64,000 nt of DNA from Haloplanus rubicundus (lineage in GTDB: Archaea > Halobacteriota > Halobacteria > Halobacteriales > Haloferacaceae). The stretch lies in contig NZ_CP031148.1 of the NCBI RefSeq assembly GCF_003342675.1, positions 1,240,001-1,304,000 of the forward strand. The letters run 5' to 3'. Shown piece after piece: positions 38,579-46,244 of this stretch (position 1 is the first letter of the stretch; each line of letters begins with the position of its first letter). A model generated the notes under the pieces. That model saw nothing but the letters and a program-made list of their open reading frames with translations. It did no database searches and was not told the DNA's origin. Made by a program: the position numbers and the translations under genes.

Positions 38579-39327
38579 ATGATATGTCGCTCGCGGGTCC
38601 TTGATCCAAAAGAGGTCCCGGATCAGGAACTGATCGTCCACCGCGGGGGTCACCTCCAGGACGTGCGTGTCTCCTTCCAACGCATGGCGGCTGCAGAAAT
38701 GCCATCGCCGTTTATGCTGACTGGGCCGCCAGGAACCGGGAAAACCCTGATTGCGCGGAATGCACTCCGACATGTGGCCCAGCAGGACAATATTCGGACG
38801 GCCTATGTCGACTGTTGGACCGATTACGATGACTATCATCTGTCGGCCTAGGTCGGTGATCGGTTTGGACTGGATGTTATCTCCCACAATTCGACGGCTC
38901 GCACCAGGCGCGTGGACGCACTGTAGCAACCAACTGACACGGCTGGACTCGTTGTTTTAGACGAACTGGAGATAGTTGACGAGGCCGCGCCGCCCCAATA
39001 ATTGGTTGACGCCCCCAGCCAGAGTATTGCCTGTATCGTCAACGTCTACAACGAGGTTACTGAGCTGCTGATTTCCATTTGAGGGGAGATACCATCCCGG
39101 AAACAACGTCTACAGTTCGGTCGCTATACCTTCTCAGGACTCTCTCAGCTCGCGCGTTACACGAGCTGTCTGCGGTTTCGGATCGGTTTCTTGAGTAGAT
39201 CGCTCAAGTCACCGGCGGTGACGTCCACCTTGGGATTTGTATCCTCCGGGAGGCTGCTCGTCATGCCTGCGATGCTGGTGTGAATCAGCTCGGCGACACA
39301 GAGCTTACGGCGGCTGTCGGGTAGCGC
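38579..39327 (+). pseudogene. Decayed orc1/cdc6 replication initiator
   Basis: From ATG 38579 the frame gives MICRSRVLDPKEVPDQEL, then Walker A in LTGPPGTGKTLIARNALR and YVDCWTDYDDY, and stops at TAG after 91 codons. Further pieces in shifting frames follow: a Walker-B-like VVLDELEIVDE near 38960, QSIACIVNVYNEVT near 39030, RYTFSGLSQLARYT near 39120, and GDVHLGICILREAARHA near 39230. These are the order and motifs of a haloarchaeal Orc1/Cdc6 AAA+ domain. Several stops and frameshifts make it non-functional. It is not the same lineage as the intact gene at 42158. Confidence 0.82.
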
Positions 39328-39493
39328 GCTAGAACCCACCAGCAAAGTCTGGAGCGACTCACAGCCGATCAGCGCACGCTCTATGCTGGTGAATCTGGCA
39401 CATTTCGGTAGATGGGCGGCTATATGTATCTCTATCCCCACAGTCTGGTCGAATGGCGGTGAAGGATCCTGATTATTTTGAGTGGGGAACGAG

Positions 39494-41590
39494 ATGAGCG
39501 AAGCCGAGCGGTCTGACGAGCCAGCGGATCAGGCAGACCGACAACGTCACATTCCTGTCCGGACGGCGCTGTTGCTCGCCCTCTTGCTCGTCGTTCTCGT
39601 CCGCCTCCCGACGATTCAGGAGGTGTTTCGCGACGACTGGGTCGTCCTCGCTTCGAATGACCCCTACTTCTACCGCTATCTAGTGGATCAGACGCTGTCG
39701 AGTGGCCCGCTCCCATCGCTTCCCGACCGGGCGATCCGTGGTGAACCGCTTCTCGTCGCGACGCTTTCGGTGGCGGCGTGGCCGTTCGGCGCGGGCACGT
39801 GGGGCTCGGGGTTCGTCGTCGCGTGGTATCCCGTCGTCGCGGCCGTGCTCACGGCCGCGTTCGTCTACGGCGCCGCCACACGACTCACCGGCGACGTGCG
39901 AGTCGGCCTCGCAGCGGCTGGACTCTTGGCCGTCACGCCGGCGCACGCCTACCGGACGGCCCTCGGCGTGGCCGACCACCACGCCTTCGACTACGTGTGG
40001 CTCGCGCTGACGGCGCTGGCCGTGATCGAACTGCTCGCACGGAGCGAGCGTGACCGTCGAACGTGGCTCGCCGCGGGTGCCTTTGCCGTCGCGGTGGCTG
40101 GACAGGCGCTCGCGTGGGAGGCTGCACCACTCCTGCTCGTCCCACTCGCCCCTGCGCTCGCTCTCGTTGCACTGGTGGAGATTCGCCGGGACGGGCCGGA
40201 ACGGCTCGCACCGGTCGTCGTCGGTCTCGTCGGCGGGGCGGCGCTTGCCTCCCTCGTTCACCTACTGCTCGGCTGGCAGTACGAAGCCGTAATCTACGCG
40301 CTCAACCTGCTTGCGCTCGGGAGCGTCGGGTTACTGGCGCTTGTCGTCGCCGTCCGACGGGCAGGAGTGTCGTGGGCGTGGCTCGCGGCCACCGAGGTGG
40401 TGTTCGGCGTCGTCGCCATCGTCGCCGTTCGTCAGTTCCCGCCGGTCGCGACCGAACTGGAGTCTGGGCTCTCCTTCTTCTTGCGGAGCGGTCCGGCCGA
40501 ACTCGCTGGTGTCGGCGCCAACTACGGGGCGGTCGGCGTGCTCGTCATCCTCGGCTTCGCGTCCGTGCTCGCGGCGCCGATGCTCCCCTTCGCGGCTAAG
40601 TGGGGCTGGCAACGGCTCGACCCCGGCTGGTTCGTCGTCGTCGTGTACACCGTCCACTTCGGGGTGATCGCGGCGCTCCAGCGGCGATTCGCCGGCGAAC
40701 TCGCCCCCTTCGCCGCCATCCTCGGCGGCGTGGGCTTCGTGATGCTGGCGTCGTGGTTCGACCTTGTGCGGCCGCCAGTACCCCGACGTGACGGGAGCGA
40801 CGACACTGCGACCCCAGCCGTCGCCGCCGACGGGGGCGATGACGACGATGACCTCGTCGTCCCGGATCGAACCCGCGTGGCGCTGCTCGCCGGGCTCGCG
40901 GGCGTCGCCGTCGGCTCCGGTTCCCTCTACGCCGCACTCATCGATCGCCGGCTCGTGATCACCGACGCCACTTACGAGGCGGCGCGCTGGATCACTGAAT
41001 ACGTTGACGAGAGGAATATTCCCTACCCGCAGAGCTACGTCCTCAGCAAGTGGGGCCGCAACCGCGTCTACAACTACTTCGCGAACGGCGAGGCGGCGTC
41101 CTATGCCTACGCCGAGCGCACGTACGAGGAGTTCCTGTTCTCGAACGACGCCGACTCGTGGTACGACGAGTTTGCGGACCGCGTTGGGTTCGTGGTCACC
41201 CGGGACCTGCCGCATCTCGGCTTGATTTCCGCGTCGACCGTGCAGTCGACGCTCCACGACCGCTTCGGGAGCGCCACGATCAGCAACATCGGCGGCGTCG
41301 GTCACTTCCGGGCCATGTTCGCCACCGACGACGGCGCGCGGAAGGTGTTCCGCGTCGTCCCCGGAGCGACGATCCGCGGCCCTGCACCGGCGGAGACGGC
41401 GCGCGTTCGGCTCGCTGCCGACGTGTCGATTCCTGGCGACGAGTTCGAATACGTCCGACGGGCGACGGTCACGGACGGGACGTTCGAGGTGACGGTCGCC
41501 AATCCGGGGACGTACCGCATCGGAGTGGAGGAACGGACCGTCGAAATCACCGAACGCATGGTCCAGTCGGGAGACTCTGTAACCGTCTGA
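39494..41590 (+). CDS. AglB/STT3-like oligosaccharyltransferase, divergent
   Basis: 698 aa from ATG 39494; a GTG four codons upstream is also open. About twelve membrane helices occupy the first 480 residues. Family marks are the first acidic motif ASNDPYFYRYLVDQTL and the second, ADHHAFDYVWL, which coordinate metal and lipid phosphate in STT3. The soluble C-terminal domain follows. Where AglB normally has WWDYG, which reads the Asn-X-Ser/Thr sequon, this protein has YVLSKWGRNRVYNYFANG. It may therefore use another acceptor or be a specialised paralogue. High GC and a typical halophile composition contrast with the 30-34 kb genes. Confidence 0.85.
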   Translation: MSEAERSDEPADQADRQRHIPVRTALLLALLLVVLVRLPTIQEVFRDDWVVLASNDPYFYRYLVDQTLSSGPLPSLPDRAIRGEPLLVATLSVAAWPFGAGTWGSGFVVAWYPVVAAVLTAAFVYGAATRLTGDVRVGLAAAGLLAVTPAHAYRTALGVADHHAFDYVWLALTALAVIELLARSERDRRTWLAAGAFAVAVAGQALAWEAAPLLLVPLAPALALVALVEIRRDGPERLAPVVVGLVGGAALASLVHLLLGWQYEAVIYALNLLALGSVGLLALVVAVRRAGVSWAWLAATEVVFGVVAIVAVRQFPPVATELESGLSFFLRSGPAELAGVGANYGAVGVLVILGFASVLAAPMLPFAAKWGWQRLDPGWFVVVVYTVHFGVIAALQRRFAGELAPFAAILGGVGFVMLASWFDLVRPPVPRRDGSDDTATPAVAADGGDDDDDLVVPDRTRVALLAGLAGVAVGSGSLYAALIDRRLVITDATYEAARWITEYVDERNIPYPQSYVLSKWGRNRVYNYFANGEAASYAYAERTYEEFLFSNDADSWYDEFADRVGFVVTRDLPHLGLISASTVQSTLHDRFGSATISNIGGVGHFRAMFATDDGARKVFRVVPGATIRGPAPAETARVRLAADVSIPGDEFEYVRRATVTDGTFEVTVANPGTYRIGVEERTVEITERMVQSGDSVTV

Positions 41591-41640
41591 TCGAAAAATG
41601 GCGGCAATACTGCGGCGAAAGAGCAATCATACGCTGAACA

Positions 41641-41678
41641 GGCGCAATACCACGGCTTTCAGGCCGTGAATATGCGCC
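41641..41678. repeat. Stand-alone hairpin, IS200/IS605-end-like (PATE-like)
   Basis: An inner perfect stem CACGGC...GCCGTG (41651-41668) sits inside an imperfect outer stem GGCGCAATA / TATGCGCC, forming a long hairpin with no transposase nearby. It resembles the hairpin ends of the IS elements here (for example CCCACGGCTTGAGCCGTGGG). It could equally act as a terminator for the preceding AglB-like gene. Confidence 0.6.
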
Positions 41679-41797
41679 GTCACTCCACCTACACCAAGCG
41701 AAATTGAAGGAGTAGAATCTGAACGCTATGCGACAGTTCTAGCTGTCTTCGGCACTCTTGATGAGGACTTCAGTACCGAGTTGGAATCATCTTCTCA

Positions 41798-41819
41798 CAC
41801 CCCACCGTGTCGAGTGTTC
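41798..41819 (+). repeat. Origin repeat (ORB-like) 1
   Basis: CACCCCACCGTGTCGAGTGT plus TC. This is the best-matching left-side copy; with the others it flanks the orc1/cdc6 gene. Confidence 0.85.
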
Positions 41820-41896
41820 TCAGCAATTCCCGATACCGAACTCATCGGTTCGCGAGTGCCGAATGTTTCGAGTAGCTATTCGGGACTGCCTCCTCA

Positions 41897-41918
41897 CCAC
41901 TCCACCATGTCAAGTGTT
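41897..41918 (+). repeat. Origin repeat (ORB-like) 2
   Basis: CACTCCACCATGTCAAGTGT plus TC. Same orientation as repeat 1, with three differences. Confidence 0.8.
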
Positions 41919-42078
41919 CATCTCAGAATTGCTCAATTCTGTTATTTCGCTTAATATCTTGCAGTTCCGTATGCGGGATAGTTTCTGTTGCTATGGTCGC
42001 AAGTGGCTAAGAGAGTTCCTCTACCGAACCTTGCGGCGAAAGGTCTAAACAAGGCTAGATGCTGTGATTAACGTCCGA

Positions 42079-42100
42079 CACCCCACCGCGTCAAGTGTTC
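42079..42100 (+). repeat. Origin repeat (ORB-like) 3
   Basis: CACCCCACCGCGTCAAGTGT plus TC. Same orientation, 58 bp from the end of orc1/cdc6. Confidence 0.82.
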
Positions 42101-42157
42101 CGATAGAGGTTCTATAAGCTGGAAAGCTATTGATCTTAGCACTTTCCCCAAGGCAAT

Positions 42158-43378
42158 CTACTCCATTGACTGAATCAATTCTACGACACGCCGCGGTAGC
42201 GTGAGTGCCTCAAAGTCACTCACAACGTTAGCAACAAGATTGAGGCCGACAGCGAACTCGTACTCGTAGTACTGTCCTCCGGAACGGCCCTCGTTACGAG
42301 AACGACGGTCAAGGATACCAAGCATTGCAAGGTCAGCAAGGTGGTCATGCATACGACGGCGAACCAGCGGATCGATATCCGACTGCTCAGATATTGTACG
42401 ATACTGTGGGTAAATGTCCCGTACGCGAAATGGCCCTCCTGACTCAAGAGCTAATTGTAGGACCGCCACGAGCGAAAGATGTCCATGGCGTGTGAGTTCG
42501 CGCATCCCGTGTTCGATTTGGCTCCGCTCAAGTTTGTTCCGGGCTTCGTGAACATCGTCCTTGGTAATTTTGTCATGGCTTGCAGCTCGTGCGAGTTCGC
42601 CGGCTTGGTACAACAAATCAAGCGCTTGTCTTGCACTCCCTGTGTCTTGTGCGGCAATAGCAGCACATAATGCGAGTACGCCCGATTCAGTGGCATCATC
42701 AAAGAGAGCACCCTCCGCTCGTCGATCAAGAATTGCTTCCAGCTCGGGCGCATTGTACGGTGAGAAGTGGATCTCTTCCTCACAAAGTGTGTCTTTCACT
42801 TTCGGAGAGAGATTATCCCGAAAGCCGAAGTCATTGCTAATTCCGATTACTCCGGGTTTCGTTGCTGTTAGGTAGCCGTTTGAGCGCGCTCGTGGAATTT
42901 CATAAAGGATCTCATCGTCGGTACCAATGTGATCAATCTCGTCGAGGACGATCAAGACTGTTCCACCGACTGCATCGAGTTCCTCATACAGGAGATCAAA
43001 GACACGTTGTTGGGGATATCCAGTTGTGCTGATTTGATCCTCAGCTGGACGTAGTGTATTGACGAGGTTGACTGCTACTTGATACGACGAAGAGAGATTC
43101 GTACAATTAAGCCAAAACACCGACAGAGAAACATCGTCGTACTGGGCTGAGTCTTGTTGCAGTTGTTCGAGCAGATACCGTGAGACAGCTGTCTTCCCAA
43201 CACCAGTTTTCCCATATAAGAAAACGTTCCGTGGTTGGGCACCGTTTATTACCGGTTGGAGTGCGGTTTTGTACGCACTTAGTTCCGCCTCTCGAGCCAT
43301 GATTGATTGCGGTTGGTAATCATCCCGAAGCATATCCTCGTCGCGGAAGATATGGGTGTCACGAGTGAACGTCGGCAT
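42158..43378 (-). CDS. cdc6: Orc1/Cdc6 replication initiator
   Basis: 406 aa, full length. The AAA+ domain has Walker [18 protein letters not shown], Walker [11 protein letters not shown], sensor 1 [11 protein letters not shown] (the initiator-specific segment) and sensor 2 [19 protein letters not shown]-terminal winged helix follows ([32 protein letters not shown]), which binds origin repeats. It is probably the initiator for the flanking 22-bp repeats. Its start at 43378 lies about 140 bp from the nearest reverse repeat, so the initiator may also control its own transcription. Confidence 0.95.
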   Translation of the reverse strand: MPTFTRDTHIFRDEDMLRDDYQPQSIMAREAELSAYKTALQPVINGAQPRNVFLYGKTGVGKTAVSRYLLEQLQQDSAQYDDVSLSVFWLNCTNLSSSYQVAVNLVNTLRPAEDQISTTGYPQQRVFDLLYEELDAVGGTVLIVLDEIDHIGTDDEILYEIPRARSNGYLTATKPGVIGISNDFGFRDNLSPKVKDTLCEEEIHFSPYNAPELEAILDRRAEGALFDDATESGVLALCAAIAAQDTGSARQALDLLYQAGELARAASHDKITKDDVHEARNKLERSQIEHGMRELTRHGHLSLVAVLQLALESGGPFRVRDIYPQYRTISEQSDIDPLVRRRMHDHLADLAMLGILDRRSRNEGRSGGQYYEYEFAVGLNLVANVVSDFEALTLPRRVVELIQSME

Positions 43379-43517
43379 CAGTTACTCATACCTCTTGATT
43401 CAGGGGTAATAAAACCACTGCGTCAAGTGCGTCGAATGAAGATAATCGAAGATCTGGAGAAGATAGACTAAGCAATATAGACTGTATAACCACGCTATTC
43501 TACGATTCCACGTAACT

Positions 43518-43539
43518 AAACATTCGACATGGTGGGGTG
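43518..43539 (-). repeat. Origin repeat (ORB-like) 4, inverted
   Basis: AAACATTCGACATGGTGGGG plus TG, the reverse complement form of repeats 1-3. Confidence 0.82.
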
Positions 43540-43590
43540 AGTTCGTCACAGTTGATGGAGATATCCAACTCTGCCCCAACCTCGTTTGGA

Positions 43591-43612
43591 GAACATTCGA
43601 CACGGTGGGGTG
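43591..43612 (-). repeat. Origin repeat (ORB-like) 5, inverted
   Basis: GAACATTCGACACGGTGGGG plus TG. It differs from the complement of repeat 1 at one position. Confidence 0.85.
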
Positions 43613-43624
43613 TGGGAGGAGCGG

Positions 43625-43822
43625 TTAATTCTGATATTTATTTGTCTGACAACCCGGCTCTAATCTAGCATCAAGTGCACGCTCAACGCAACCGTGTGCC
43701 TGCGGAGTTGGTGGTTGGAGGGCCGTGAATTGTTGCTCAAAAACCAGCTCAAGAACGCCCGATATCTGTGAGATCTGACGCTTGTACCGAAATAAAACCT
43801 GCTGAATCAGACCACTACTCAA
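43625..43822 (-). CDS. Possible small protein beside the origin
   Basis: 65 codons (MSSGLIQQVLFRYKRQISQI). It overlaps the 3' end of the better-supported 68-aa gene by 8 bp on the same strand, as coupled genes do. Composition is not strongly haloarchaeal (Gln-rich, few acids), and no family is recognised. It could be a chance frame. Confidence 0.3.
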   Translation of the reverse strand: MSSGLIQQVLFRYKRQISQISGVLELVFEQQFTALQPPTPQAHGCVERALDARLEPGCQTNKYQN

Positions 43823-44021
43823 TTACATCGTCACATACGACTTGGCGAAGCTCGTTGAGCAACTCTGGATCGTGTTTTTTCAAATGTACGATATCATTCA
43901 TAAGTGGCCCTTCAATTCGCGCACGGATTCGAGAGCGTGCCTCATACTCTCGTTGCTTTTCTTTCTCACCTGCAAGGCAGTTCTTTTCGTAGTCGGTGAG
44001 TAGTCCACGTCCAGTTGACAC
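43815..44021 (-). CDS. Small conserved-type haloarchaeal protein (function unknown)
   Basis: 68 aa: MSTGRGLLTDYEKNCLAGE, then KEKQREYEARSRIRARIEG and a helical C-terminus ELLNELRQVVCDDV. This pattern (an opening LLT..E...L.GE, then R.R..SR.R.RI) is one I associate with small haloarchaeal proteins found repeatedly on accessory replicons, but no function is known to me. It is all-helical in appearance, without metal ligands or membrane segments. It lies between the origin repeats and the divergent four-ORF operon. Confidence 0.65.
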   Translation of the reverse strand: MSTGRGLLTDYEKNCLAGEKEKQREYEARSRIRARIEGPLMNDIVHLKKHDPELLNELRQVVCDDVIE

Positions 44022-44110
44022 AATACATTGTTTGCTTGTAGCTATCTAATCTTTGTTGACTTCGTGCCTCCGAGAGAGACTTACTATTCTGCATGGTTGC
44101 TGTATAGAGC

Positions 44111-44123
44111 AAGTTTTAATACG
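44111..44123 (+). promoter_or_regulatory. TATA-like promoter of the overlapping operon
   Basis: AAGTTTTAATACG at 44111-44123 matches the archaeal TATA consensus and lies about 35-45 bp before the micro-ORF start at 44157. No other AT-rich core precedes the operon. Confidence 0.45.
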
Positions 44124-44156
44124 GGTGGGGAAATACATAAAAGTGCGACGCACGGG

Positions 44157-44225
44157 ATGTCTCAGAAAAACCGAGGCCGGTGCTGCAACACCGACCCGTG
44201 CTTCGCTAACCCCTACGAAGCATGA
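44157..44225 (+). CDS. Cys-rich micro-ORF at the head of the operon
   Basis: 22 aa: MSQKNRGRCCNTDPCFANPY plus two residues. The stop overlaps the next ATG by 4 bp (ATGA at 44222-44225), the same kind of junction as between the following genes. Three Cys in CCNTDPC could bind zinc with help from a partner. It is too short to prove as coding; it could also be a leader peptide coupling translation. Confidence 0.4.
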   Translation: MSQKNRGRCCNTDPCFANPYEA

Positions 44226-44716
44226 CGAACTCTGATCCACCAAATAAAGAACCTGTCGCACAGTCATTGGACCACGACCTAGCCGACTCACAGCTCCACC
44301 GCTGTCTTGTCTGCGGTGTCGTTGGACTCCCAGAACGGATCGCGATCCACACCTGCCAGGACACGCCCAGCACCCACCCCCAGACGACTCGGATCACTCC
44401 CGACCCAGCCCACCCCCGGTCCCGCACTACCCACACAGCGACGCTCCAGCGGTGTGCAGACGCACTCTCACCCGTCTCCGGCGTCCAGGCCGCGGACGTC
44501 TGCACCGACAATCCCCTCCTCAACCATCCGGTCCTCGAAGTCGTCGGTGGCCCAGGCACCTTCGTCCCACCCCGAATTCTGCACATTCTCGCCACACACC
44601 ATTGTGGCCTCCGCGGACTCCACACGCGACAGCTCCCCCAGTCGTGGGTCCTTGAAGCGGTCTGTCCCAGCCCCGCACAGTCACCGGCCAGTACCACCCC
44701 ATCCACCCACCAATGA
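44222..44716 (+). CDS. Zinc-finger-like protein of the overlapping operon
   Basis: 164 aa. A single zinc-knuckle-like cluster is near the N-terminus: C28-x2-C31 (HRCLVCG), then H43-x-C45 (IHTCQ). A Thr/Pro/His-rich linker is followed by a region with further Cys (LQRCADALS, AADVCTDN, THHCGLRG). It overlaps its neighbours by 4 bp at both ends. Codons are strongly C-ending, supporting real coding. No family is recognised; it may be a DNA- or RNA-binding partner of the nuclease encoded downstream. Confidence 0.6.
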   Translation: MTNSDPPNKEPVAQSLDHDLADSQLHRCLVCGVVGLPERIAIHTCQDTPSTHPQTTRITPDPAHPRSRTTHTATLQRCADALSPVSGVQAADVCTDNPLLNHPVLEVVGGPGTFVPPRILHILATHHCGLRGLHTRQLPQSWVLEAVCPSPAQSPASTTPSTHQ

Positions 44717-45084
44717 CACACCTCCCAGACGACGATCAGCCCACCACTGAGACCGGCTTCACCGTCGAGACCGGTGTCACCCGCCAGCTCGAAGACGAAT
44801 ACTCCAAAGCCGCTCTCGAGGTTACCTCCAAAGCGACGGCCGACCAAACGCTCCTCGTCGGATTCGGTGGCCACTGGGGGACGACCACCACCGAACTCAC
44901 ACCAACCCAAGCCCGTGACCTCGCCCGCGCGCTTGAACACGCAGCCGAGCAACTCAAGACTACCCCGGAGTCGGCTCCAGAGAACAGTCAATCCTCGACG
45001 ACGGCCACTAGCACTGACACCCACGAGTCATCTCCCACACCAGACGACCCGCTTGAGCAGGAGGTGCGCCATGAGCGATCGTGA
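44713..45084 (+). CDS. Small acidic protein of the overlapping operon
   Basis: 123 aa. A compact core includes TLLVGFGGHWGTTTTELT and an amphipathic helix (PTQARDLARALEHAAEQL), then a disordered Ser/Thr/Asp/Pro tail. ATGA overlap with the upstream gene and 14-bp overlap with the nuclease gene indicate coupled translation, implying stoichiometric partners. No motif for catalysis is visible. It could be an adaptor or inhibitor of the nuclease. Confidence 0.65.
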   Translation: MTHLPDDDQPTTETGFTVETGVTRQLEDEYSKAALEVTSKATADQTLLVGFGGHWGTTTTELTPTQARDLARALEHAAEQLKTTPESAPENSQSSTTATSTDTHESSPTPDDPLEQEVRHERS

Positions 45085-45766
45085 CGACTCCGGTGACGAC
45101 GAGCCCGTCCACGACCCCCCACGCGACACTACCCGTGGACGGGGCCACGGCCAAGGCGTGTGGCTCGAGATCCAACTCCAGCAGGCCCTTGAAGAGTGGG
45201 GGTATGCCGCCGCCCGTCGTGAACCCCTCGTCGCACTCACCGCGGATGTCGTCGCCTGTCGCCAAGAGCCCCGAGATAAGCCCGCCGACTACCTCGTCGC
45301 CGAATGCAAAGACTGGCAAAGTCGCGCCATCGACGAGTCGGTGATCATCCGCCTCTGTCTGCTTGCCTTCCTGGGTCGGGCCATGCCCGTTCTCTGTCAC
45401 ACCTCAAGACTCACGGATCGGGCGTGGCGACTCGCCCAGGCCTTTGACGTCCGCCTGCTCACGCTTGAGGATCTCGACGGTGACGAGCTCCCACCGCTGA
45501 CTCGCAAGCGGCCACCCAAGGCGGCCGATATCCACCGGGACTCGATCAGCCCGGAGACCCTTCGGCAAACGCCGCCAGTCACACTGTGTCGACCTCCACA
45601 TGACCGGCAGGATGCCGATATCGAAGCGGCGATCTTCTCTCCCACCAAGAGCGCGCCGTGTTACGTGCCCGATCGGTCCGGCCACGAAGAGTATGCCGAT
45701 ACAGCGTTTTCGCGGTATCTCCGCCACGAACGCCGCAAACGGGACACACAGGTCGACGACCAGTAG
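45071..45766 (+). CDS. Mrr/PD-(D/E)XK-type nuclease of the overlapping operon
   Basis: 231 aa from ATG 45071. The restriction-endonuclease fold is recognisable: E33 in the first helix (WLEIQLQQAL), D59 in LTADVVACR, and E78-C-K80 in YLVAECKDW, giving D(x18)ExK. A helix-strand pair follows (VIIRLCLLAFLGRAMPVLCH, LAQAFDVRLLTLEDL), as in Mrr-like or Holliday-junction-type nucleases. The C-terminal 90 residues are proline- and acid-rich. As the last gene of the overlapping set next to an origin, it may be plasmid maintenance, DNA processing or a small defence system; which of these cannot be read. Confidence 0.78.
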   Translation: MSDRDDSGDDEPVHDPPRDTTRGRGHGQGVWLEIQLQQALEEWGYAAARREPLVALTADVVACRQEPRDKPADYLVAECKDWQSRAIDESVIIRLCLLAFLGRAMPVLCHTSRLTDRAWRLAQAFDVRLLTLEDLDGDELPPLTRKRPPKAADIHRDSISPETLRQTPPVTLCRPPHDRQDADIEAAIFSPTKSAPCYVPDRSGHEEYADTAFSRYLRHERRKRDTQVDDQ

Positions 45767-45815
45767 GGAAGACGACGAGCGCAGAACCAACCTTCCCTGT
45801 CGCTCACAGAGATGC

Positions 45816-45855
45816 GAGGTGGAAGCCCACGGCTTCAGCCATGGGAGGAATCCGA
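45816..45855. repeat. Orphan IS200/IS605-type end
   Basis: GAGGTGGAAGCCCACGGCTT begins a terminus matching the left ends at 97 and 14701. The hairpin CCCACGGCTTCAGCCATGGG is at 45826-45845. No transposase is attached, so it is a solo end or PATE-like element between the nuclease operon and the TumE pair. Confidence 0.65.
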
Positions 45856-45901
45856 CTACAGCCTGCTGTTCGTGGTTGATTATAGCACAGCTCCGCAAAT
45901 C

Positions 45902-45924
45902 TTTATGTCCTATGAGGTCATAAA
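45902..45924 (+). promoter_or_regulatory. Palindromic operator/promoter of the TumE-like pair
   Basis: TTTATGTCCT-ATG-AGGTCATAAA is an inverted repeat with one mismatch in the arms. It sits 18 bp before the toxin-like ATG and contains the TATA-like core. It is a good candidate autoregulatory site for the HTH protein encoded second. Confidence 0.55.
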
Positions 45925-45941
45925 TCATATAGAATAGCAGG

Positions 45942-46244
45942 ATGCCGGAGAACCAGCCGATTGAACTCAATCGCGCCGTCCCAGGTGGCCGCGTGGAGTT
46001 GTTCGCGACCCGCGACGAGTATCCCGGTGATTGGTTCTACCAGTTCCAGTACTACCACCCGGAAGAGGGCGAGTTCCTGCGCTACGACAACGCGCACGAT
46101 GACGACGATCTCGGTTGGCACCACCGACACGTTCGATTCGGCGAGGATTCCGAGATTCCGTTCCAGAACATCAGTGCGCACGTCGCCCGCTTCCTCCAAG
46201 AGGTCGTCCACCTCACCGATATCGAGGACACGAACCATGACTGA
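45942..46244 (+). CDS. TumE-like (DUF6516-type) toxin candidate
   Basis: 100 aa. The body (GRVELFATRDEYPGDWFYQF, FLRYDNAHDDDDLGWHHRHV, then HVARFLQEVVHL) has the arrangement of TumE-family proteins: a beta sheet with a D-N-A/PH segment and a final helix. TumE proteins are toxins of type II-like pairs with a HVO_A0114-type DNA-binding partner, which is exactly the next gene. The overlap of 8 bp with that gene supports a pair. Biochemical activity is not known to me. Confidence 0.75.
   Translation: MPENQPIELNRAVPGGRVELFATRDEYPGDWFYQFQYYHPEEGEFLRYDNAHDDDDLGWHHRHVRFGEDSEIPFQNISAHVARFLQEVVHLTDIEDTNHD

Larger units (their letters stand above)
41798..43612. other. Probable replication origin around orc1/cdc6
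   Basis: Five copies of a 22-bp G/C-tract repeat flank an intact orc1/cdc6 gene: three forward on one side, two reverse on the other, so all point toward the gene. A weaker partial copy (CCACTGCGTCAAGTG) is at 43415-43429. The intervals between repeats are AT-rich (for example 41930-41990), as expected of an unwinding element. Haloarchaeal origins are typically inverted ORB-type repeats beside a cognate orc1/cdc6, so this is the likely origin of a plasmid or of an accessory chromosomal replicator. Confidence 0.82.

Noticed and set aside
40331-41626. 431-codon minus-strand frame opposite the AglB-like gene
   Set aside because: Shadow of a membrane-protein gene with GC-rich third positions; no domain recognisable.
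44206-45024. 272-codon minus-strand frame over the overlapping operon
   Set aside because: Trp/Gly/Arg-rich, crosses three plus-strand genes with coupled starts and acidic products.
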